A stretch of DNA of 64,000 nt from Manis javanica (lineage: Eukaryota; Chordata; Mammalia; Pholidota; Manidae): NCBI RefSeq assembly GCF_040802235.1, contig NC_133163.1, positions 67,064,001 to 67,128,000 of the forward strand, written 5' to 3'. The position numbers were made by a program, and so were the translations under genes. Each line of letters begins with the position of its first letter. The first letter of the stretch is position 1. Below the pieces are notes generated by a model. That model was not told the DNA's origin. It ran no database searches and saw nothing but the letters and a program-made list of their open reading frames with translations. This document shows, in pieces, positions 25,301 to 37,300 of the stretch.

Positions 25301-28300
25301 GATCTTCTGCGTAGAAACAAACAGACCCTTTGCCCACACTTTGACATGCCCTCTATACCACTGTGCAGAACTCATTGGAGGTCAGCACACAGTAACTGCT
25401 TTTTTTTTTTTTTTTTTAATTAAGAGAAAGGAATATTATCAGAAAAGAGTACCTCCATAGCTGATCATCTGACACCCTTTAAGTGATCAACATTAAGGAT
25501 ATTTAAAGCATGCGTTGATCTTTGATTTACCAATAGTTTTATCCTGTTAAGGAGTAATCCCCCTTTTCTTTCTTTCTTTCTTTTCTTTTTTTTTAATTTT
25601 TAATCTACACTTACCTGAAGAATACTATGTTTACTATGCTCTCCCCTATATCAGGTCCCCCCTAACAACCACATTACGGTTACTGTCCATCAGCTTAGCA
25701 AAATGTGGTAGAGTCACTACTTGTCCTCTCTGTGTTGTGCAGCCCACCCTCCCCTTTCTCCCTCCCCCCCATGCATGCTAATCTTAATACCCCCCTTCTT
25801 CTTCCCCCCCCTTATCCCTCCCTGCCCACCCATCCTCCCCAGTTCCTTTCCCTTTGGTACCTGTTAGTCCATTTTTGGGTTCTGTAATTCTGCTGCTGTT
25901 TTGTTCCTTCAGTTTTTCCTTTGTTCCTATACTCCTCAGATGAGTGAAATCATTTGGTATTTCTCTTTCTCCGCTTGGCTTATTTCACTGAGCATAATAC
26001 TCTCCAGCTCCATCCATGTTGCTGCAAATGGTTGGATTTTTCCACTTCCTATGGCTGAGTAGTATTCCATTGTGTATATGTACCACATCTTCTTTATCCA
26101 TTCATCTACAGATGGACATTTAGGTTGCTTCCAATTCTTGGCTATTGTAAATAGTGCTGCGATAAACATAGGAGTGCATCTGTCTTTCTCAAACTTGATT
26201 GCTGCGTTCTTAGGGTAAATTCCTAGGAGTGGAATTCCTGGGTCAAATGGTAGGTCTGTTTTGAGCATTTTGATGCACCTCCATACTGCTTTCCACAATG
26301 GTTGAACTAATTTACATTCCCACCAGCAGTGTAGGAGGGTTCCCCTTTCTCCACAGCCTCGCCAACATTTGTTGTTGTTTGTCTTTTGGATGGCAGCTAT
26401 CCTTACTGGTGTGAGGTGATACCTCATTGTTGTTTTAATTTGCATTTCTCTGATAATTAGCGATGTGGAGCATCTTTTCATGTGTATCTTGGCCATCTGT
26501 ATTTCTTTTTTGGAGAACTGTCTGTTCAGTTCCTCTGCCCATTTTTTAATTGGGTTATTTGTTTTTTGTTTGTTGAGGCGTGTGAGCTCTTTATATATTC
26601 TGGACGTCAAGCCTTTATCAGATCTGTCATTTTCAAATATATTCTCCCATACTGTAGGGTTCCTTTTTGTTCTATTGATGGTGTCTTTCGCTGTACAGAA
26701 GCTTTTCAGCTTAATGTAGTCCCACTTGCTCATTTTTGCTGTTGTTTTCCTTGCCCGGGGAGATATGTTCAAGAAGAGATCACTCATGTTTATATCTAAG
26801 AGGTTTTTGCCTATGTTTTTTTCCAAGAGTTTAATGGTTTCGTGACTTACATTCAGGTCTTTGATCCATTTTGAGTTTACCTTTGTATATGGGGTTAGAC
26901 AATGGTCCAGTTTCATTCTCCTACATGTAGCTGTCCAGTTTTGCCAGCACCATCTGTTGAAGAGACTGTCATTTTGCCATTGTATGTCCATGGCTCCTTT
27001 ATCAAATATTAATTGACCATATATGTTTGGGTTAATTTCTGGGGTCTCTAATCTGTTCCACTGGTCTGTGGCTCTGTTCTTGTGCCATTACCAAATTGTC
27101 TTGATTACTATGGCTTTGTAGTAGAGCTTGAAGTTGGGGAGTGAGATCCCCCCTACTTTATTCTTCTTTTTCAGGATTGCTTTGGCTATTCGGGGTCTTT
27201 GGTGTTTCCATATGAATTTTTGAATTATTTGTTCCAATTCATTGAAGAATGTTGCTGGTAATTTGAGAGGGATTGCATCAAATTTGTATATTGCTTTCGG
27301 CAGGATGGCCATTTTGACGATATTAATTCTTCCTAGCCATGAGCATGGGATGAGTTTCCATTTATTAGTGTCCCCTTTAATTTCTCTTAAGAGTGACTTG
27401 TAGTTTTCAGAGTATAAGTCTTTCACTTCCTTGGTTAGGTTTATTCCTAGGTATTTTATTCTTTTTGATGCAATGGTGAATGGAATTGTTTTCCTGATTT
27501 CTCTTTCTATTGATTCGTTGTTAGTGTATAGGAAAGCTACAGATTTCTGTGTGTTGATTTTGTATCCTGCAACTTTGCTGTATTCCGATATCAGTTCTAG
27601 TAGTTTTGGAGTGGAGTCTTTAGGGTTTTTTATGTACAGTATGATATCATCTGCAAATAGTGACAGTTTAACTTCTTCTTTACCAATCTGGATTCCTTGT
27701 ATTTCTTTGTTTTGTCTGATTGCCGTGGCTAGGACCTCCAGTACTATGTTAAATAACAGTGGGGAGAGTGGGCATCCCTGTCTGGTTCCCGATCTCAGTG
27801 GAAATGCTTTCAGCTTCTCGCTGTTCAGTATAATGCTGGCTGTGGGTTTATCATATATGGCCTTTATTATGTTGAGGTACTTGCCCTCTATTCCCATTTT
27901 GCTGAGAGTTTTTATCGTGAATGGATGTTGAATTTTGTCAAATGCTTTTTCAGCATCTATGGAGATGATCATGTGGTTTTTGTCTTTCTTTTTGTTGATG
28001 TGGTGGATGATGTTGATGGATTTTCGAATGTTGTACCATCCTTGCATCCCTGGGATGAACCCCACTTGGTCATGGTGTATGATCCTTTTGATATACTGTT
28101 GAATTCTGTTTGCTAATATTTTATTGAGTATTTTTGCATCTACATTCATCAGGGATATTGGTCTGTAATTTTCTTTTTTGGTGGGGTCTTTTCCTGGTTT
28201 TGGTATTAGGGTGATGTTGGCTTCATAGAATGAGTTTGGGAGTATTCCCTCTTCTTCTATTTTGTGGAACACTTTAAGGAGAATGGGTATTATGTCTTCT

Positions 28301-31300
28301 CTGTGTGTCTGATAAAATTCCGAGGTAAATCCGTCCGGCCCCGGGGTTTTGTTCTTGGGTAGTTTTTTGATTACTGTTTCAATTTCTTTGCTTGTAATTG
28401 GTTTGTTTAACTTTTGTGTTTCTTCCTTGGTCAGTCTTGGGAGGTTGTATTTTTCTAGGAAGTTGTCCATTTCTTCTAGGTTTTCCAGCTTGTTGGCATA
28501 TAGGTTTTCATAGTAGTCTTTAATAATTCTTTGTATTTCTGTGGAGTCTGTCGTGATTTTTCCATTCTCATTTCTGATTATGTTGATTTGTGTTGACTCT
28601 CTTTTTCTCTTAATAAGTTGGGCTAGAGGCTTATCTATTTTGTTTATTTTCTCAAAGAACCAGCTCTTGGTTTCGTTGATTTTTGCTATTGTTTTATTCT
28701 TCTCAATTTTGTTTATTTCTTCTCTGATCTTTATTATGTCCCTCCTTCTGCTGACTTTAGGCCTCATTTGTTCTTCTTTTTCCAGTTTTAATAATTGTGA
28801 TGTTAGACTATTCATTTGGGATTGTTCTTCCTTCTTCAAGTGTGCCTGGATTGCTATATACTTTCCTCTTAAGACTGCTTTCGCTGCATCCCACAGAAGT
28901 TGGGGCTTAGTGTTGTTGTTGTCATTTGTTTCTATATATTCCTTGATCTCTATTTTGATTTGTTCATTGATCCATTGATTATTTAGTAGCATGTTGTTAA
29001 GCCTCCATGTGTTTGTGAACCTTTTTGTTTTCTTTGTAGAATTTATTTCTACTTTCATACCTTTGTGGTCTGAAAAATTGGTTGGTAGAATTTCAATATT
29101 GTGGAATTTACTGAGGCTCTTTTTGTGAGCTAGTATGTGGTCTATTCTGGAGAATGTTCCATGTGCACTTGAGAAGAATGTATATCCTGTTGCTTTTGGA
29201 TGTAAAGTTCTATAGATGTCTATTAGGTCCATCTATTCTAGTGTGTTGTTCAGTGCCTGTGTGTCTTTATTTATTTTCTGCCCGGTGGATCTATCCTTTT
29301 GGGTGAGTGGTGTGTTGAAGTCTCCTACAATGAATGCATTGCAGTCTATTTCCCTCTTTAGTTCTGTTAGTATTTGCTTCACATATGCTGGTGCTCCTGT
29401 ATTGGGTGCATATATATTTAGAATGGTTATATCCTCTTGTTGGACTAAGCCCTTTATCATTATGTAGTGGCCTTCTTTATCTCTTGTTACTTTCTTTGTT
29501 TTGAAGTCTATTTTGTCCGATATTAGTACTGCAACCCCTGCTTTCTTCTCACTGTTGTTTGCCTGAAATATGTTTTTCCATCCCTTGACTTTTAGTCTAT
29601 GCTTATCTTTGGGTTTAAGGTGAGTTTCTTGTAAGCAGCATATAGATGGGTCTTGCTTTTTTATCCATTCTATTACTCTATGTCTTTTGATTGGTGCATT
29701 AAGTCCATTTACATTTAGGGTGACTATTGAAAGATATGTACTTATTGCCATTGCAGGCTTTAGATTCGTGGTTACCAAAGGTTCAAGGTTAGCTTCTTTA
29801 GTATCTTACTGCCTAACTTAGCTCGCTTATTGAGCTGTTATATACACTGTCTGGAGAGTCTTTTCTTCTCTCCCTTCTTATTCCTCCTCCTCCATTCTTC
29901 ATATGTTGTGTGTTTTGTTCTGTGCTCTTTTTAGGGGTGCTCCCATCTAGAGCAGTCCCTGTAGGATGCCCTGTAGAGGTGGTTTGTGGGAAGCAAATTC
30001 CCTCAGCTTTTGCTTGTCTGGGAATTGTTTGATCCCACCATCATATTTAAATGATAGTCGTGCTGGATACAGTATCCTTGGTTCAAGGCCCTTCTGTTTC
30101 ATTGCATTAAGTATATCATGCCATTCTCTTCTGGCCTGTAGGGTTTCTGTTGAGAAGTCTGATGTTAGCCTGATTGGTTTTCCTTTATAGGTGACCTTTT
30201 TCTCTCTAGCTGCCTTTAAAACTCTTTCCTTGTCCTTGATCCTTGCCATTTTAATTATTATGTGTCTTGGTGTTGTCCTCCTTGGATCCTTTCTGTTGGG
30301 GGTTCTGTATAATTCCATGGTCTGTTCGATTATTTCCTCCCCCAGTTTGGGGAAGTTTTCAGCAATTATTTCTTCAAAGACACTTTCTATCCCTTTTCCT
30401 CTTTCTTCCTCTTCTGGTATCCCTATAATACGAATGTTTTTCCTTTTGTATTGGTCACATATTTCTCTTAGTGTTGTTTCATTCCTGGAGATCCTTTTAT
30501 CTCTCTCTATGTCAGCTTCTATACGTTCCTGTTCTCTGGCTTCTATTCCTTCAATGGCCTCTTGCATCTTATCCATTCTGCTTATAAATCCTTCCAGGGA
30601 TTGTTTCACTTCTGTGATCTCTTTCCTGACATCTGTGATCTCCTTCCGGACTTCATCCCACTGCTCTTGCATTTTTCTCTGCATCTCATCCCATTGCTCT
30701 TGCATTTTTTTCTGCATCTCTGTCAGCATGTTCATGATTTTTATTTTGAATTCTTTTTCAGGAAGACTAGTTAGGTCTGTCTCCTTCTCAGGTGTTGTCT
30801 CTGTGATCTTTGTCTGCCTGTAGTTTTGCCTTTTCATGGTGATAGAGATAGTTTGCAGAGCTGGTACAAGTGACCGCTGGAAGAGCTTCCCTTCTTGTTG
30901 GTTTGTAGCCTTTTCCTGGGAGAATAGCGACCTCTAGTGGCTTGTGCTGGGCAGCTGTGCACAGACAGGGCTTCTGCTTCCTGCCCAGTTGCTTTGGGGT
31001 TTATCTCCGCTGTTGCTGTGGGCTTGGCCTGGCTGGGGCTGTTCCTCCAAAATGGTGGAGCCCCGTTGGAGGGGGAGCAGCCAGGAGACTATTTATCTCC
31101 GTAAGGGGCCTCTGTGCTCCCTGCTGCCCAGGGGGTTAGAGTGCCCAGAGATCCCCAGATTCCCTGCTTCTGGTCTAAGTGACCTGTCCTGCCCCTTTAA
31201 GATTTCCAAAAAGCACTCTCCAAACCAAAACAACAGCAGCAACAATGAGAGAGGGAACAGAAACAAAGAGAAAAAAAAAAGGAAAAAAAAGGAAAAAACA

Positions 31301-34300
31301 AGCGATTTTTTTTTTTTTTTTTTTTTTGTCCTCAGGTGCCGGTCCCAGGCACCCGCTCTCTGGTCCTGCTGCCCTGTCTCCCTAGCACCAGGGTCCCTGT
31401 CCTTTCAAGGCTTCCAAAAAGCACCCACCCACCGGTCCCGCAGGGAAGGAACGCTCAATATTCTTTGTCCTCAGGCACTGGTCCCACGCACCCGCTCACC
31501 AGTCCCGCCGCCCTGCCTCCCTAGCACCGGGGTCCCTGTCCCTTCAAGGCTTCCAAAAAGCACTCGCCAAAAAGAGAGAAAAAAAAGGGGAAAAACGCGC
31601 GATTTCTTCCGTCCTCAGGTGCTGGTCTCAGGCACCCACCCACCGGTCCCACAGGGAAAAATGTGGGATATTCTTTGTCCTCAGGTGCCGGTCCCAGGCA
31701 CCCGCTCACCAGTCCCACCGCCCTGCCTCCCTAGCACCGCGGTCCCTGTCCCTTTTAGGCTTCCAAAAAGCACTCGCAGAAAAGAGAAAAAAAAAAGGGG
31801 AAAAACGCGCGATTTCCTCTGTCCTCAAGTGCCGGTCTCAGGCACCCACCCACCGGTCCCGCAGGGAAAAACGGGGGATATTCTTTGTCCTCAGGCGCCG
31901 GTCCCAGCCACCCGCTCACCAGTCTCGCCACCGTGCCTCCCTAGCACTGGGGTCCCCGTCCCTTCAAGGCTTCCAAAAAGCGCTCGCCAAAAAGAGAAAA
32001 AAAAAAAAGGGGAAAAACGCGCGACCTCCTCCGTCCTCAGGCACCGGTCTCAGGCACCCACCCCCAGGTCTCGCAGGGAGAAACGCGGGATATTCTTTGT
32101 CCTCCGGCGCCGTTCCCAGGCACCTCCTCACCGGTCCCGCCACCCTGCCTCCCCAGCAACGGGGGCCCGTCCCTCTAAGGCTTCCAAAAAGCGCTCGCCA
32201 AAAAAAAAAAAAAGAAAACCGCTCCGGTTTCTCTCCACCCGCCGGTTGCCAGGGGGAGGGGCGCTCGGGTCCCGCCGGGCTGGGGCTTGTATCTTACCCC
32301 CTTCACAAGGCGCTGGGTTCTTGCAGGTGTGGATGTGGTCTGGATGTTGTCCTGTGTCCTGTGGTCTCTATTTTAGGAAGATTTTTCTTTGTTATATTTT
32401 CATAGCTCTATGTGTTTTTGGGAGGAGATTTCCACTGCTCTACTCACGCCGCCATCTTGGCTCCGCTTTCGTCCCTAGCATTTTTTAATTGAAGAAATTT
32501 GGGTGTTTGTCATTCACATAGGGTTTCCCACAGTCTGGATTTTGCTGGTTACATCTTTTATTTAACATGCTCTTCTGTTCATTCTATTTTTTATAAATTG
32601 GTTTTAGAACTAGAGGTTTATTCAGATTCAGGTTCAGTGTTTTTATTTGTCTTCATTTTAAAGTTTTGATTTTTTTTTTTGGCAAGACTGCATCATACCA
32701 ACTTGTGAACTTTTACCTGAAGTAAATACAGTCTGGTTGTGTATCTTTTTCTTACATTCTCAGTCTTCATGATTATTGCCTAGGTCCATTAATTCATTAA
32801 CTGTTGAAAAATTATTTCTAATTATATCATTCTTCTCTATTAATTAGCTAGAGTACCTCTGTAAAACAGGACATTCCTCATAAGTGATTTGGTTTCCTTG
32901 GAGTTAACAATTATAAAGGAAAAGCAGATGAATGATTGATCTCCTTGCCCCACTTTACCAGTTTTCAAAATAATGAGGTGGTTCTGTAGCATCCTCCAAG
33001 GTGACTAGTGAGTCTGTTGGGTATTGTTTGTTTTTATCATCATTCCAATCTCTAGGATATAAAATGTATTTGATGTGTTTCAGTCTGTTGTGGGTATTAT
33101 CTTTATTGCTACTCATATTGTTTCATCTTTGGCCAGTTGGAGCTTACTCAGATTGGCTCTTGAGCACTTTTGCCGAGACTCTGGTAGTCTTCAACAGTTT
33201 TCTTACTTTCTGATATGACAAGTTGTTTTAGGCTCATCTTGTTCATTTTGTGCCTCAGATCTCAAATCAGCTGTTCCTTTAAAGAGCCATGGTTTATTTT
33301 AGTATAAGTAGAGACTACAATTTAGGTGCTAGGTATTGGATTTGTCTTCATTGCTTTCTTAGTTCTTGAGTTGGTCATTGATGTAAGCTTTTTCAGTGGA
33401 AAGACCTAGAAGTGCCTTTTTAACAAAGAAAAGCACTAGATCATCCCGGGCTAGGAAAAAGATGGTGGGGTAGGAAGGCAAGGCAGAAATACCCTCCCAA
33501 AAACATGTATAAGAAGAAAATACAGCAAATACAATAAACTTGTAAATGACCTGAAGACTGCAGAACAGACCACCTACACCTGGGAAAGAAAAGACTACAT
33601 AGGAAAGGGTAAAGTGGCAGAGCCACAATCATGTGGGACCCAAGCCCTTCCCCTATACCAGCCTATAGGCAGGAGAAAGAGGAACAGAGCAGGGAGAGTA
33701 GGAGCCCAGGATTACTGTGCACCTGGCCTTGGCACTTGAATCTGCTCAAGGAACACAAGCCCACATTACATTGGATTCTGGTGATTAAAGAGGCTGGACA
33801 CCAGGGACAGTTGGAACACTGGGAGGCTGAGACTTCAGCCACTTATGGAGGACAGGCATGCTCCACCCTTCCTGAGACCCAAAGTAGAGGTGGCAGTTTG
33901 AAAGACTTACCAGCAGTGGGAGGGGTGCCAGAGGGGTGAGGGTTGGACAGAGCTCTCTCCTCAGGAGAAAAGGCAGGTAGAGGATACCTCCCAAGCTCTC
34001 CCTAAGCACAACAGTTCAGAAAGTCTCGGGAATCCCAGATCCTCCATCTCCCTCACTGGCAATGCAGCCCCGAGGCTCCTCCCTGTGCGTGCTGCCAGCC
34101 AACCCACTCAGCCCAGCAGCAGCGTCAGACTTTGCTGCCTGGCAGGCAGAAGGAGGCTTTCCCAGCTTGCCTGTCTCCATTTCAGCCCAACCAGGGAGGT
34201 GCCCGCAGGAGCCAGCCCCAAGAGCTCCTTCATCCATGGACAGCACCATGTCCAAGCATGGTGCTGCATATCTGCCCAAGGCAAAGCTGCACATCAGCCC

Positions 34301-37300
34301 ACCTATCCCATTAACCCTGCAGCCCCACCATTGCTGCAGGCCAAGCAGATAGCAGCCTACCAGCAGCGATTCAGCAGAGACTTTGCTGATCACAAAGGCA
34401 GCAACTGAAGCAAACTGCCCACACAGACTCAGAGACCACTACAGAAGACAGAAAGGCAGCCATACCCCCTGCATGCCAACAGCTGGGGCTTCCACAAAGT
34501 AGAACCAGGTACTGGAAAGTAAAGAATCTTGAGCTTCTGAGCACAGTAAGACACCTCCTTCATAAAGCTATTACTCTGTTGGCCAGGAAGCATAGCAGAG
34601 CCATTTAACACAAAGGAAGAAACACAGAAACCCTGATAAAATGAGGAAGTTGAGGGATATGTTCCAAACAAAACTACAGGACAGGACACCAGAAAGAAAG
34701 CTAAATGAAACAGAGATCACCAATCTTCTTGATAAAGATTTCAAGAAAAGTCATAAACATGCTTACTTATCTACAGAAAAATATTCAAGATCTCAAGGAG
34801 AACTTCAACAAAGAAATAGAAGATCTAAAATAGAGCCACTTGGATTTAAAGAATAAAATACCTTGAATGAAACAAAATGGAGGCATTTAAGAGTAGATTA
34901 CTGTAGGTAGAGGAGACAGTGAATGAGATGGAAATTAGAGAACAAGAACACAATGAAGCTCAGGAACAGAGAGGAAAAAGGATCTCTAGGAATGAAAGAA
35001 TGGTAAGAGAGCTATGTGACCAATCCAAATGAAATAATATTTGCATAATACAGGTACCAGAAAGAGAAGAGAGGGACAGAGGGATGGAAAGTCTCTTTGA
35101 AGAAATAATTTTTGAAAACTTACCCAATCTGGGGAAGCAAACACACTCAGGTCATGGTATCACAGAGGCCCCCTAAAAAAAGGAACTCCAGGAAAACAAC
35201 ACCAAGATGTGTAATAATTAAAATGACAAAGATCAAGGGCAAAAAGAGGGTATTGAAAGCATCCAGAGAGACAAAAAGATTACCTATAGAAGAAGCCCCA
35301 TTAAGCTATCAGCAGACTTCTCAACAGAAACTTTACAAGTCTGAGGGAATGGCATGATATATTCAATGTACTAAAACAGAAGGACCTCCAACCAAGAATT
35401 CTATTCCTAGCAAGATTATCATTCATATTTAAAGCAGGTATTAAACAGTTTCCCAATAAAGTTGGAAGAATTCACCACTACTAACCCAGCCTTGCAGGAT
35501 ATGTTGAAGGGACTGGTGTAGATGGATATGTCCCTAACGCTAAATAGTTTTCACCAGTGAAAATAAATCCACAGTAAAGGTAGTAGACCAATTAATTACC
35601 AAGCAAGTACAAAATTAAAATGAAGCAAAAGAAGCAAAATCAATCATACCCAAAATCAGTCAAGGGATACACAAAAAGTATAGATTATGTACAAATAGTG
35701 TGGAGGAAGAACAAGAATAAAAACAAAAGTACTTTTAGCTTGTGTTTGAAATAGAGTAATCAGCAATTTAAAATAAACTTATGTAGTAAGGAAGCTATTC
35801 TTGAACCTTTGTTAATCACAAAACTAAAGCCTACAGTAGATAAACAAAAAAAATTAAAGAGAAATCCATTCACAATGCTAAATAAAACCATCAAATAACA
35901 AGAGTATAAGAGAGGAAGGAAGGAACAGAGGAGTTATAAAAACAGAAAACAATTAATAAAATGGCATTAAGTGCATATCTATTAGTAATCACCTTTAAAT
36001 GTAAATGGACTGAATGAACCAATCAAAAGGCATAGAATGTCAGAATAGATAAAGAAACAAGACCCATCTATATGCTGCCTACAAGAGACTCATTTCAGAC
36101 CCAAAGACATACACAGACTAAAAGTGAAAGGATGGGAAAAGATATTTCATGCAAATAATAGGGAGAAAAAAGCAGGAGTAGCAGTTAATAATATCAGACT
36201 AGTAAATACATTTAGAAACAAAGTAATGAGAGACAAAGAAGGACAGTACATAATTATAAAGGATATGTCCAACAAGAGGATATAACCATTATAAATATCT
36301 ATGCACTCAACATAGGAGCACCTAAATATATAAAACACATACTAACAAAATTAAAAGGGGAAATAGGTTGCAACACATTCATTTTAGGAGACTTTAGCTT
36401 ACCACTTAAATCAATAGACAGGTCAATCAGACAGAAAATAAATAAGGAAACACAGGCACTGAACAATGCATTAGATCAGGTGGGCTAAATAGATTTCTAC
36501 AGAATATTTCACCCAAAAGCAGCAGCATACACATTTTCCTCAAGTGTACGGTTTCATCTTGATATTTATGGGTATGTGTATGTATGTATATACACTACCT
36601 CCTGTCCTTCATTTTTCTTTAAATGCATGAACATGTACAAAACAACAGCAGACTCACAGAACCCAAGAATGGACTAGCAGTTGCCAAAGGGAAAGGGACT
36701 GTTGTGGGGGTGGGTGGAAAGGGAGGGAAAAGGGGAATAAGGGGCATTACGATTAGCACACATAATGTCGTGGTAGGGCACGGGAAACACAGTCTAAAGC
36801 AAAACAAAAAGGTCCCCTATCCCATTGTCCCTCAGATATTTATAAATACATTTTTCCACTGCAAAAAAAAAAGGCATGAACATTTAGCAAAAGAAAAGAA
36901 AAAGAAAAAACACTGATAATTTCATACAAATACTTAAAATTCAAGTTCAGATTTATTTCATTGATATTATATCTTTACCTCATTTTAACCATGTCAGAAC
37001 TCTTGGTTGTCAGCAAAATTATGTAATTGCTCACATGATTTATCACACAGTACAAATATTATAGTCATCTCAGAAAAATAATACCAATACTACCACCACC
37101 ACCAATAGTTAATCAGTGGTAATAATTTGTGCTTACAGTATATTCCACTAGGAATGGACAGTCTGATTATTATGCTTTAAACTTGAAGTATTTCATTTCT
37201 TTTGACTTATACCACCAATTGGATATACAATTAGGTTCATTGGTTTTATTTTACTTTTGATTTTTTGTTAAGTTTTTAAAAATGATTGCATAATTATGTA

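Larger units (their letters stand above)
23760..25400 (-). other. Non-L1 tail carried by the L1: ERV-like env/LTR-type segment
   Basis: Between an A18 tract (plus-strand T-run at about 25,402-25,419) and the final poly(A) lie 1.64 kb with no L1 similarity that I can see. On the minus strand the first third encodes a decayed retroviral transmembrane-subunit segment. The remainder has no coding content and ends with AATAAA (plus TTTATT at 23,778-23,783) about 20 bases before the poly(A). A 3' LTR that supplied the polyadenylation site would fit, but I could not identify LTR termini. Because the target duplication lies outside it, the segment moved with the L1. Confidence 0.75.
23729..32471 (-). 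mobile_element. Full-length L1 retrotransposon with long 3' transduced tail, antisense in STRN3
   Basis: An 8.7-kb element flanked by TCCCTAGCATTTT at 23,716-23,728 and 32,472-32,484 (13-bp target duplication). Minus-strand order: 5'UTR with YY1-type motif and about four 210-bp monomers, ORF1 (intact), 168-bp spacer, ORF2 (full length but two in-frame stops), purine-rich 3'UTR to about 25,600, A-rich tract, about 145 bp, A18 tract, about 1.64 kb of ERV-like sequence, AATAAA, final poly(A). The duplication brackets all of this, so the whole was inserted as one unit. It is the youngest-looking element here: its ORFs are nearly intact, while other L1 copies are heavily broken. Confidence 0.95.

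Noticed and set aside
25936..29778. Active L1 copy
   Set aside because: Two in-frame stops interrupt ORF2, the first inside the endonuclease domain.
30944..32488. Long + strand open frame as a host protein gene
   Set aside because: It lies wholly on the antisense of the L1 5'UTR and its openness follows from the 210-bp unit length. Kept only as a finding.
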